NCBI GenBank assembly: GCA_034926785.1
Contig: JAYFQU010000030.1
Location: 1-23,280, forward strand
Reading direction: 5' to 3'
Length of the DNA: 23,280 bases
Origin: UBA7703 sp034926785
GTDB lineage: Bacteria > Bacillota > Clostridia > Christensenellales > CAG-138
The notes under the pieces were generated by a model. The model was not told where the DNA came from and made no database searches. It was given only the letters and a program-made list of their open reading frames with translations. The position numbers and the translations under genes are program-made. Below, one piece after another: positions 15,614 through 22,838 of this stretch (positions are counted from its first letter, which is position 1; each line of letters begins with the position of its first letter).

Positions 15614-15863
15614 CGGGGTGTGCCGAATGGGCACACCCCAGAGGCCGTCAAAAAACAAGTTTTTTGACGGGGGAAACCGCTCTTTGCCTCTCGTCCTCCG
15701 GACTCCGAACGGCAAAGAGCTGCGAAGAAACCGCCCGAGTACGGGCGATCCGTCGCGGCGGCAAAGCCACCGCAGCCGGAACCGATGGGTTAAGGGCCGC
15801 GGCCCTTAACAATCCCGGGACTTTTTTGAAAAGCTGCGGGGTGTGCCGAATGGGCACACCCCG
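15614..15863. repeat. Multi-hairpin non-coding element with 26-base terminal direct repeats
   Basis: The ends are two identical 26-base copies (15614-15639 and 15837-15862), each a 10-base perfect hairpin (GGGGTGTGCC with GGCACACCCC). Between them lie a 12-base stem (15645-15656 with 15659-15670), a 10-base stem (GCTCTTTGCC, 15679-15688 with 15711-15720), a 6-base stem with a tetraloop (15732-15747), a one-mismatch stem (15755-15773) and a 22-base perfect palindrome (15789-15810). Open frames cross it, but they have no coding character. It could be a MITE-like or REP/BOX-like mobile repeat, or a structured RNA. It fills most of the 306-base gap between convergent genes (15578-15883). Confidence 0.75.
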
Positions 15864-15867
15864 TTTT
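15837..15867 (+). terminator. Probable terminator of the lipoprotein operon
   Basis: An 11-base perfect stem (15837-15847 with 15853-15863) is followed by TTTT. It is the right-hand copy of the terminal repeat of the hairpin element and lies between two convergent genes, so it may also act on the minus strand. Confidence 0.5.
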
Positions 15868-15883
15868 CTGATCGCTGATGAAT

Positions 15884-17377
15884 TTATTGCTCCTTGCCGG
15901 TTGAGAGCTCGATAATCTTTTCCAGAGTGATATCCTTTGTGGGCACATTACACACGCAGGTGCGGTTAGCGAGCACCGCTACGCGGTCGCAAACGCCCAG
16001 TATCTCCTCGATATCCGAGGAGATAAAGATGATGCCCGCTTTTTTCTTGAGCAGATCGTTGATGGAGTTATAGATGTCGACTTTGCTCGCGATATCCAGA
16101 CCCCGTGTCGGTTCGTCGAGAATAAAGATCTTCGCGCGGCTCATGATCCATTTTGCAAAGATGGCCTTTTGTTGATTGCCGCCGGTGTACTCCATAATAT
16201 TGTTATGCAGTGTGTGCGGAATATTCAGTTTGTTGACATAGTCCGCCACGACCTGTTCGAGATAGGTTGTGTTGATCAGGCTGAAATTTGCAAATCGCTT
16301 GAGCGACGAAACCGCAACGTTGTTGCTCACGTCAAGATAGCCAAAGATAGAGTCGGTCAATCTGTTTTCCGGGATCAGGGCGATGCCGTTACAGATCGCC
16401 TTATAAGGGCTGTCAATTTTAATCTCGGCGCCATTGAGAAAAACCGTGCCGTCAACCTTATCCACGGCGCCGAATAAACAGTTTGCGAGCAGCGTTCGCC
16501 CGGATCCCGCAAGGCCGGTGATGCCAAGGATTTCACCCTCCTGCAGATCGAGGTTGATCTTTCGAAGCTTGTCCGAAAAGCCGAGATTTCGAACGCTTAA
16601 GATGTTTTTGCCCTTGTTGATAACGATCTTGGGGTATCTGTTTTTGATATAATGCCCGCTGAGCATCTTGATGATCTCTTCCTCCGGGCACTCCGCGACA
16701 ACCTTGGTGCCGATGATGCTGCCGTTTTTAATGACGGTGACCCGATCGCCAAGCAATGAAACATCCTCCAGACAATGGGTGATATAGAAAATCCCCGCGC
16801 CTTTGGATTTAATCTTCTTTACTATGCGGTACAATAGATCCCGCTCGCTCTGCGTGAGCGCGGAGGAAGGCTCGTCCAGAATCACAATTTCGGCGTCTGA
16901 GATATAGGCGCGGCAGAATTCAATGATCTGCCGCTGCGCAAACCCAAGGGTATCAACCTTGTCAAACACGGTGACAGGGAGCCCGAGTTCGTTGATGAGC
17001 TGCTGACACATATAATTCAGCTTGTCGTAATCGATGCTTTTGAGAAATTTATTTTTATAGGGCAGTTTATGAAAGAAGAGATTTTCGGCAATTGAGAGCT
17101 GCGTAAGCATGGTTACATCCTGACGAATATAGATGACACCGTCAAACATGTCCGCCGAGAAAGACTTGTTCCGAATCGGTTCGCCTTTGATAGAGATCGT
17201 CCCTGAATCGGGGGAGATCAACCCGCAGACAACCTGCATCAGAAGGCTCTTGCCCGCGCCGTTTTCGCCCATGATGACATGTATTTCGTTTTTCAGGAGG
17301 CTGATGTTGACATTGCTTAGATGAAAACTATCTAATTGCAAGTTGACATTCTCAAGCCTGATGAGTTCAGAAGACAT
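15884..17377 (-). CDS. Tandem ATP-binding subunit of a sugar ABC transporter (RbsA/MglA family), no adjacent permease
   Basis: This 497-aa cytoplasmic protein has two fused nucleotide-binding domains, as in RbsA, MglA and MmsA. The first has Walker A GENGAGKS (37-44), Walker B IVILDEPSSAL (about 164-174) and an H-loop His201. Its signature reads LGFAQRQ, where the usual second glycine of LSGGQ is alanine. The second has the altered P-loop GLAGSGRT typical of the family, signature TGGNQQK (398-404) and FILDEPTRGLD. The ATG at 17377 has AAAGGA upstream; a TTG 51 bases earlier is less likely. It follows the DeoR gene in the same direction by 128 bases. No permease or binding protein lies next to it on this strand. 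It may serve the transporter encoded at 18751-22739 or be a remnant operon. Confidence 0.88.
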   Translation of the reverse strand: MSSELIRLENVNLQLDSFHLSNVNISLLKNEIHVIMGENGAGKSLLMQVVCGLISPDSGTISIKGEPIRNKSFSADMFDGVIYIRQDVTMLTQLSIAENLFFHKLPYKNKFLKSIDYDKLNYMCQQLINELGLPVTVFDKVDTLGFAQRQIIEFCRAYISDAEIVILDEPSSALTQSERDLLYRIVKKIKSKGAGIFYITHCLEDVSLLGDRVTVIKNGSIIGTKVVAECPEEEIIKMLSGHYIKNRYPKIVINKGKNILSVRNLGFSDKLRKINLDLQEGEILGITGLAGSGRTLLANCLFGAVDKVDGTVFLNGAEIKIDSPYKAICNGIALIPENRLTDSIFGYLDVSNNVAVSSLKRFANFSLINTTYLEQVVADYVNKLNIPHTLHNNIMEYTGGNQQKAIFAKWIMSRAKIFILDEPTRGLDIASKVDIYNSINDLLKKKAGIIFISSDIEEILGVCDRVAVLANRTCVCNVPTKDITLEKIIELSTGKEQ

Positions 17378-17505
17378 GCTTGCACATCCTTTCGGCAGAA
17401 CCTTTCGAGACGATTTGTCATCGATCAACGATCATCTGCTGATGAGTTCGAACATTTCTGCGTGTTCATCTTGGTAAGATTGTATGCCAAGTACGCGAAT
17501 TTTAA

Positions 17506-18279
17506 TTATTCTTCGTAGATGTTGACGGAGGTATAGAGCTGGATATTCAGGTCAAAGAGATAATCCTTATAGGCGTCGTTCAAGGTCGAATTGGTGATGA
17601 TCTTATCCGCGATGTCCAAATCGCCGACCCGATAGAAGGACTTCGCCCCAAAATGCTCGGCAAGGCAGACGACCGAGACGGTTTGCGCCATTTTGCAGGC
17701 CTGCTGAATCAGAGAAGCCTTACTGATGCTCGAAACCGTGATTCCCGTCTTTTTACTGATGCCCTCAACCTCTACAATCAGATGGTTCAGCGAAAAATTC
17801 TGCATGTTGTTGATGGCGAGCTGCCCGTAGACCGCGCATTCATCCAAATCTCCGCCGAGGAGAATGAGCTTGTTGCCGGGGGAGGAGGAGAACTCCAGCG
17901 CGATGCGCAGATCGTTGGTTAAAACGGTGAGGTTTTTTTTATGGGTCAGCTTTCGCGCGGCCGCGAGATTGGTCGGCCCGTCGGTCAGCATGATAATATC
18001 GTTATCCGAAACGAGATGAAATATGGTATCGGAGATCTCCGACATCTGGAGGGTGTGATCATCCTCCAAGGTTTCGAAGGTGTACGGTTCTTCGAGATCC
18101 GCGTTGAGAACGGCGCCGCCGTGCGCGCGCTTGAGGAACCCTTCGCTTTCGAGCTTTTCCAGATCCCGCCGTATCGTCACTTCGGTTACGTTTAACAAGC
18201 TGCTCAGCTTTGCAACCGAAACATGCTTGTCCTTGGTTAAATAATCTTTTATGATTTTGATTCGTTCAATCGCAAACAT
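17506..18279 (-). CDS. DeoR-family transcriptional regulator
   Basis: The 257-aa protein has the DeoR-type winged helix at residues about 5-55 (VSVAKLSSLLNVTEVTIRRDLEKLE, then GFLKRAHGGAV). It is followed by the DeoRC sensor-type domain, which in the family binds a phosphorylated sugar (LVSDNDIIMLTDGPTNLA, LTVLTNDLRIA, LILLGGDLD). The length is normal. It is transcribed away from the sugar-binding lipoprotein gene and towards the orphan ABC ATPase. The 471-base divergent gap carries promoters for both directions and several CGAAA motifs. Repression of the sugar locus, relieved by a sugar phosphate, is the expected role; this is inference from the family and the position. Confidence 0.9.
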   Translation of the reverse strand: MFAIERIKIIKDYLTKDKHVSVAKLSSLLNVTEVTIRRDLEKLESEGFLKRAHGGAVLNADLEEPYTFETLEDDHTLQMSEISDTIFHLVSDNDIIMLTDGPTNLAAARKLTHKKNLTVLTNDLRIALEFSSSPGNKLILLGGDLDECAVYGQLAINNMQNFSLNHLIVEVEGISKKTGITVSSISKASLIQQACKMAQTVSVVCLAEHFGAKSFYRVGDLDIADKIITNSTLNDAYKDYLFDLNIQLYTSVNIYEE

Positions 18280-18319
18280 ACATATTTGAGACCCTTGAAT
18301 TCATTCAACACCTTACGTA

Positions 18320-18348
18320 ATAGTACATGAAAAACCGCCGGCTGGCAA
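18320..18348 (-). promoter_or_regulatory. Predicted promoter of the DeoR gene
   Basis: The minus strand reads TTGCCA (18343-18348), a 17-base spacer and TACTAT (18320-18325). Transcription would start near 18313, about 34 bases before the ATG at 18279. Confidence 0.6.
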
Positions 18349-18380
18349 TATGAATCCATAAAAACAAAAAGAATCAAAAA

Positions 18381-18444
18381 CGAAACAATTACAACACGAA
18401 AGAAGATGTTGACAGCACAAAACGATGATGATAAAATACGAAAC
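18381..18444 (+). promoter_or_regulatory. Candidate DeoR operator: repeated CGAAA motifs
   Basis: CGAAAC occurs at 18381-18386, CGAAAG at 18397-18402 and CGAAAC at 18439-18444. They lie on both sides of the predicted -35 and -10 of the transporter promoter. The first two are 16 bases apart and the third is 42 bases further on. DeoR-family operators often contain similar short A-rich repeats. Binding is inferred. Confidence 0.4.
18409..18437 (+). promoter_or_regulatory. Predicted promoter of the sugar transporter operon
   Basis: A perfect -35, TTGACA (18409-18414), is followed after 17 bases by TAAAAT (18432-18437). Transcription would start near 18444, giving a leader of about 307 bases before the ATG at 18751. 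Confidence 0.75.
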
Positions 18445-18750
18445 ATGCAGAAACCAATAAAATAAAACACAAACAAAAATATAAAAGAAAACAAATCGAA
18501 CATTACTCTCGAAATGAATTTTTGCTTTCTGCTGAACAGGCGGGGGCGGAACCGAAGAAATCCGTTACGCCCGCGGGCGCCTTCCGAAATTTTTCTGAAA
18601 TTTAAAAACCCATCGTAAAATTCTCCTGCCGTACGGCAACAGCAAATAAACACAAGTGAACCAAACCACCGGCTAGTTTACGCTTTTTCCGAACTTCTAA
18701 TTTGTTCCGGTTCGAAATCGGGGCAAGTAAAAAACATAAGGAGTGAAACA

Positions 18751-19893
18751 ATGAAAAAGGTATTGATGTGCGTTTTGGCGTTGGTAATGGGCCTTTCCAT
18801 GTTTGCCTGCGCAGCAGCCCCCACACCGGCGGCACAGACCGAGGCGACGGAAGCGCCGGCAGCCGCGACAGCGGCAGCCGAAGAAGCAACCCAAGCAGCA
18901 GTCACCGGCTACATCGGCATTTCGATGCCGACGCAGTCCAGCGAGCGTTGGATTAAAGACGGCAACACGATGAAGGAGATCCTCGAAGCGAAGGGTTACA
19001 CCGTTGACCTGCAGTATGCCGAGGACGATATCCCCACCCAGAAGTCCCAGATCGAAAACATGATCACCAAGGGCGCGAACGTTCTGATCATTGCTGCGGT
19101 TGACGGCTCCACGCTGTCTGCAACGCTGGATCAGGCTGGCAAAGACGGCGTGAAGATCATTTCTTATGATCGTCTGCTCGTCGATACCGATGCGGTTTCC
19201 TACTATGCGACGTTTGATAACAGAGGCGTAGGCCGCCTGCAGGCACAGTCCCTGGTCGATGGCCTCAAAGCCCTCAAAGGCGAAGGTCCGTACAACATCG
19301 AGCTCTTCGCGGGCTCCCCGGACGACACCAACTCCTTCTACTTCTACTCCGGCGCGATGGATGTCCTCCAGCCGCTGATCGACGCGGGCACCGTCAAGGT
19401 TGTCTCCGGTCAGACCGCGCAGGCCGACATCGGCACGCTCCGTTGGGACGGCGCGGTTGCGCAGGCCCGTATGGACGCCCTGCTGGCTGCGAATTACTCC
19501 TCCGGCGAACAGCTGGACGGCGTGCTCTCTCCCTATGACGGCCTCTCCCGCGGCATCATCTCCGCGCTGACGTCCTTCGGCTATCAGCCCAGCACGGATA
19601 ACTGGCCCGTCGTCACCGGTCAGGATGCGGAAGCTGCCTCCATCAAGCTCATCATTGCGGGACAGCAGTACTCCACGATCCTCAAGGACACCAGAGACCT
19701 CGCGGCTGTTGCGGCGAGCATGGTTGACGCGGTCCTCACCGGAACCGAGCCGGAAATCAACGACACCACGACGTATGACAACAACGTCAAGATCGTTCCT
19801 TCCTACCTGCTGATTCCGTACACCGTAACCGCCGATAACTATCAGGAACTCGTTATGGATTCCGGATATCTGACGGCGGATGATATCAAATAA
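18751..19893 (+). CDS. chvE: Sugar-binding lipoprotein (ChvE-like), ABC transporter
   Basis: This 380-aa protein has a signal peptide and lipobox (MFAC, Cys20), then an Ala/Thr/Glu-rich linker, then a periplasmic-binding-protein type I fold (Peripla_BP_4). Telling segments are GYIGISMPTQSSERWIKDG, NVLIIAAVDGS and VKIISYDRLLVDTD. ELFAGSPDDTNSFYFYSGAM and the middle VLSPYDGLSRGIISAL match the ChvE multiple-monosaccharide binding subgroup. Such proteins bind sugars such as arabinose, xylose, galactose or glucose and hand them to the MmsA/MmsB complex. AAGGAG lies seven bases before the ATG. It is the first gene of the transporter unit. The symbol is by family resemblance; the actual sugar cannot be read from the sequence. 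Confidence 0.9.
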   Translation: MKKVLMCVLALVMGLSMFACAAAPTPAAQTEATEAPAAATAAAEEATQAAVTGYIGISMPTQSSERWIKDGNTMKEILEAKGYTVDLQYAEDDIPTQKSQIENMITKGANVLIIAAVDGSTLSATLDQAGKDGVKIISYDRLLVDTDAVSYYATFDNRGVGRLQAQSLVDGLKALKGEGPYNIELFAGSPDDTNSFYFYSGAMDVLQPLIDAGTVKVVSGQTAQADIGTLRWDGAVAQARMDALLAANYSSGEQLDGVLSPYDGLSRGIISALTSFGYQPSTDNWPVVTGQDAEAASIKLIIAGQQYSTILKDTRDLAAVAASMVDAVLTGTEPEINDTTTYDNNVKIVPSYLLIPYTVTADNYQELVMDSGYLTADDIK

Positions 19894-19919
19894 TTAAGCG
19901 CAACAATCATTAAAACTGC

Positions 19920-19965
19920 AGATCGGCTAGCGGTAATCCAGGGTATAAATACCGCTAGCCGATCT
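19920..19965 (+). promoter_or_regulatory. Strong hairpin between the binding-protein and ATPase genes
   Basis: Arms 19920-19935 and 19950-19965 form a 16-base perfect stem around a 14-base loop. No T run follows, so simple termination is unlikely. Hairpins in this position commonly protect the binding-protein mRNA, which is needed in excess over the ATPase and permease. Confidence 0.7.
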
Positions 19966-20028
19966 AGGTCTTGCAGGTGTAGAATAGGATATGCCTCTGT
20001 CCCAGGATAGAAAAAAAGGAGTTAATCT

Positions 20029-21573
20029 ATGGGAAAATATATTTTAGAAATGAGGAACATAACCAAAACATTCCCGGGTGTCAAAGCCCTTGACAATGTG
20101 AACTTGAAGGTTATCTCTCATCATATACATGCGCTTATCGGTGAAAACGGCGCAGGCAAATCAACGCTCATGAATATCCTGAGCGCGGTCTATCCGTATG
20201 GAACATATGAGGGCGATATCGTTGTAGATGGTGAGATTTGCGTTTTTAAGTCGATTAAGGACAGTGAAGCAAAAGGGATCGCCATCATCCATCAGGAGCT
20301 GGCTTTGATTCCGAGCCTGTCGATTGCGGAGAATGTTTTTTTAGGAAATGAGCAGACCGATAAAGGGCTCATTATCAATTGGGATAAAACCAGAGAAAAG
20401 ACGATTGAAATGCTCAAAAAAGTTGGGCTGGATGAACGAACGGAGACAAAGGTTAAGGATATTGGGCTTGGAAAACAGCAGCTGGTTGAAATCGTCAAGG
20501 CGCTCGCAAAGGATGTGCGACTGCTGATTTTGGACGAGCCGACGGCCGCATTAAATGATAAAGATTCGGATCACCTTTTGGACTTGCTCGTGGATCTCAA
20601 GGCGCAGGGCATTACGAGCATCATCATCTCCCACAAATTGCATGAGATCACGAAGGTTGCTGACGAAATCACGATTATTCGCGACGGCGCGACAATCGAG
20701 ACACTAGTCAAGGGTGTTGACGAGATCACCGAAGAACGCATCATCAAGTCGATGGTCGGCCGGGAAATTGTAGACCGGTTTCCCAAGCGCGACAACAAAA
20801 TCGGGGATGTTTTCTTCGAGGTGAAGGACTGGAACGCGTTTGATCCCCTGGACGACACAAAACAGATCCTAAGGGACGTGAACTTTCACGTGCGCAAGGG
20901 CGAGGTCGTCGGTATCGCCGGTTTGATGGGCGCGGGAAGAACCGAGCTTGCGATGAGCCTGTTTGGCAAGGCATATGGCGCCAGAATCTCCGGCAAGATT
21001 CTAAAAAACGGAAAAGAACTGAACCTTCCGGATGTCAGCGATGCGATTGCAAACGGCATCGCATATGCGACGGAGGATCGGAAAACCGCCGGCCTGATTC
21101 TGATTGACGATATCAAGCGTAACATCACGCTTTCTTCTTTGGAGACACTGAAAAAAAAGATCGTAATCGACGACAATCTGGAAATAAAGGTTGGCGAGGA
21201 ATACCGAAAGAAACTAAACATCAAATCTTCAAGCATCCTCCAAAAAACAGGCGATCTTTCCGGCGGCAATCAGCAAAAGGTTGTGTTCAGCAAGTGCATT
21301 TTTGCCGACCCTGACATCCTGTTTCTTGATGAGCCGACAAGGGGGATTGATGTTGGCGCAAAATATGAAATCTACACCATCATCAATGAGTTGGTCGAAA
21401 AAGGGAAATCAGTCGTCATGATTTCGTCCGAAATGCCGGAACTGCTTGGCATGTGTGACCGAATCTACATTATGAATAAAGGGATGATCGTGGGTGAGCT
21501 CTTAGCGGGCGAGGCCTCTCAGGAAAAGATTATGCAGTTTATTATGCAAAGCAACAAGGAGGTTGTAAAATGA
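20029..21573 (+). CDS. mmsA: Sugar ABC transporter ATP-binding protein (MmsA/GguA type)
   Basis: The 514-aa protein has two fused nucleotide-binding domains and energises sugar import. The first has Walker A GENGAGKS, signature IGLGKQQLVEI and Walker B LLILDEPTAAL. The second has the family-typical altered P-loop GLMGAGRT, signature LSGGNQQKVV and LFLDEPTRGIDVGAK. AAAGGAG lies ahead of the ATG. It comes 135 bases after the binding-protein gene, across a strong hairpin, and overlaps the permease gene by four bases (ATGA), so the two are translationally coupled. Compared with the second ATPase of the window (15884-17377), its first signature is more conserved. The symbol follows the multiple-monosaccharide family naming. 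Confidence 0.93.
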   Translation: MGKYILEMRNITKTFPGVKALDNVNLKVISHHIHALIGENGAGKSTLMNILSAVYPYGTYEGDIVVDGEICVFKSIKDSEAKGIAIIHQELALIPSLSIAENVFLGNEQTDKGLIINWDKTREKTIEMLKKVGLDERTETKVKDIGLGKQQLVEIVKALAKDVRLLILDEPTAALNDKDSDHLLDLLVDLKAQGITSIIISHKLHEITKVADEITIIRDGATIETLVKGVDEITEERIIKSMVGREIVDRFPKRDNKIGDVFFEVKDWNAFDPLDDTKQILRDVNFHVRKGEVVGIAGLMGAGRTELAMSLFGKAYGARISGKILKNGKELNLPDVSDAIANGIAYATEDRKTAGLILIDDIKRNITLSSLETLKKKIVIDDNLEIKVGEEYRKKLNIKSSSILQKTGDLSGGNQQKVVFSKCIFADPDILFLDEPTRGIDVGAKYEIYTIINELVEKGKSVVMISSEMPELLGMCDRIYIMNKGMIVGELLAGEASQEKIMQFIMQSNKEVVK

Positions 21574-22739
21574 AACGGGTTAAGTCTTTGCTTAGGGGAA
21601 ATATTCGGCAATATGCCATGATTATCGCCCTGGTCATCGTTGTGGTGATCTTTGAAATTTTAACAAAGGGTATTCTGCTCAAACCACTGAATATTTCCAA
21701 CCTGATTCAGCAAAACGCTTACATTTTAATCCTGGCAATCGGTATGTTGCTCTGCATTCTGACGATCGGTAATGTCGACTTATCCGTCGGTTCCGTAGTA
21801 GGCCTGATTGGCGCCCTGTCGGCGATCTTTATTCTCAAACTGAACATGCCGATTTGGATCGCGATTGTGCTGTCGCTCATGGCCGGGTTCGTCATCGGCG
21901 CGTGGCAGGGCGTGTGGATCGCTTATATCGGTGTTCCGGCGTTTATCGTAACCCTTGGCGGACAATTGATCTTCAGAGGGCTCACCATGGTCGCGCTGCA
22001 GGGCACGAGTCTTGCGCCGCTGCCGGATGCATACACCTTTTTGGCTGCGGGCTTTGTACCGGACATCGCAAGTATAGAAGGAATCAATCTGCTCGCCTTG
22101 CTGGCTGGCGCCGTCGCTTCCATCCTCTTCATTTTCAACGAGATCAGCAAACGAAAGAGCAAGATCAAGTATAATTTCGACGTATCGTCCATTGGCGGAT
22201 TTATTCTTAAGCTGCTGTCCATCACCGCCGTCATTATGGCGTTCAGCTATGCGCTTGCGTTGTATCGCGGCATTCCGACAGTGCTGCTGATTGTCGTCGC
22301 GCTCGTTCTTCTGTATACGTTCGTAACCGATAAGACGATTCCGGGCAGACACATCTATGCATTCGGCGGAAACCCGAAGGCGGCACGGCTCTCCGGCATC
22401 AAGACCAAGCGCGTACTTTTCTGGGTTTATGTCAACATGGGCGTGCTCGCGGCGCTGGCCGGCATCGTGTTTACCGGGCGCCTGAACTCCGCAACGCCGA
22501 AGGGCGGATATGGATTCGAGCTGGATGCGATTGCGGCGTGCTTCATCGGCGGCGCTTCGACAACGGGTGGCATCGGAACCGTAGTAGGAGCAATCGTCGG
22601 CGGTCTTCTGATGGGCGTTCTGAACAACGGCATGTCCATCATGGGCGTCAGCATTGACTGGCAGCAGGCGATAAAAGGATTTGTTTTGCTCATCGCGGTC
22701 GGGTTCGACGTCATCTCGAAGATCCGGTCGAAGGTCTGA
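21570..22739 (+). CDS. mmsB: Sugar ABC transporter permease (MmsB/GguB type)
   Basis: This 389-aa integral membrane protein belongs to the BPD_transp_2 (RbsC/XylH) family. It shows many hydrophobic helices, including the N-terminal one (about residues 14-32) and several more to the end. The family motifs NVDLSVGSVVGLIGAL, VPAFIVTLGGQLIFRGL and AFGGNPKAARLSGIKTKR (the last is the cytoplasmic loop that contacts the ATPase) are clear. Near the C-terminus is AIAACFIGGASTTGGIGTVVGA. It forms the channel with MmsA and takes sugar from the ChvE-like lipoprotein. The start overlaps the end of mmsA by four bases. The length is normal for the MmsB group, which is longer than RbsC. Confidence 0.94.
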   Translation: MKRVKSLLRGNIRQYAMIIALVIVVVIFEILTKGILLKPLNISNLIQQNAYILILAIGMLLCILTIGNVDLSVGSVVGLIGALSAIFILKLNMPIWIAIVLSLMAGFVIGAWQGVWIAYIGVPAFIVTLGGQLIFRGLTMVALQGTSLAPLPDAYTFLAAGFVPDIASIEGINLLALLAGAVASILFIFNEISKRKSKIKYNFDVSSIGGFILKLLSITAVIMAFSYALALYRGIPTVLLIVVALVLLYTFVTDKTIPGRHIYAFGGNPKAARLSGIKTKRVLFWVYVNMGVLAALAGIVFTGRLNSATPKGGYGFELDAIAACFIGGASTTGGIGTVVGAIVGGLLMGVLNNGMSIMGVSIDWQQAIKGFVLLIAVGFDVISKIRSKV

Positions 22740-22765
22740 TAAAAAGTTTTAACAGCGGGATCCGT

Positions 22766-22807
22766 GCGCTGTGCGGTTTGAACTCGTCACAGTTCGATCG
22801 CCAGCGC
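22766..22807 (+). promoter_or_regulatory. Intercistronic stem-loop between permease and FGGY kinase genes
   Basis: GCGCTG (22766-22771) pairs with CAGCGC (22802-22807), and GAACT (22780-22784) pairs with AGTTC (22791-22795). The following TTCTTTATTATTT is U-rich but interrupted, so this could be a weak terminator or attenuator that lowers kinase expression. Confidence 0.4.
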
Positions 22808-22838
22808 GCTTCTTTATTATTTGGAACGTGAGGGATAT

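Larger units (their letters stand above)
18280..18750. other. Divergent regulatory region between the DeoR gene and the sugar-binding protein gene
   Basis: The gap holds two opposed promoters and a long plus-strand leader (about 300 bases). From about 18350 to 18500 the plus strand is strikingly A-rich, with short CGAAA motifs at 18381, 18397 and 18439. A GC-rich patch at about 18538-18590 could fold in the leader RNA. An open frame on the minus strand here is a by-product of the A-rich composition and is not annotated. Confidence 0.65.

Noticed and set aside
15614..15862. Two identical 26-base repeats as a minimal CRISPR
   Set aside because: Only two copies, a 197-base interval filled with hairpins, and no cas genes in the window.
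15618..15915. Several short open frames across the hairpin element
   Set aside because: They merely read through the stems, with no ribosome binding site and no protein-like sequence.
18249..18653. Minus-strand open frame of 134 codons rich in Phe and Ile
   Set aside because: It is the complement of the A-rich promoter region, overlaps the DeoR gene start, lacks a ribosome binding site and resembles no family.
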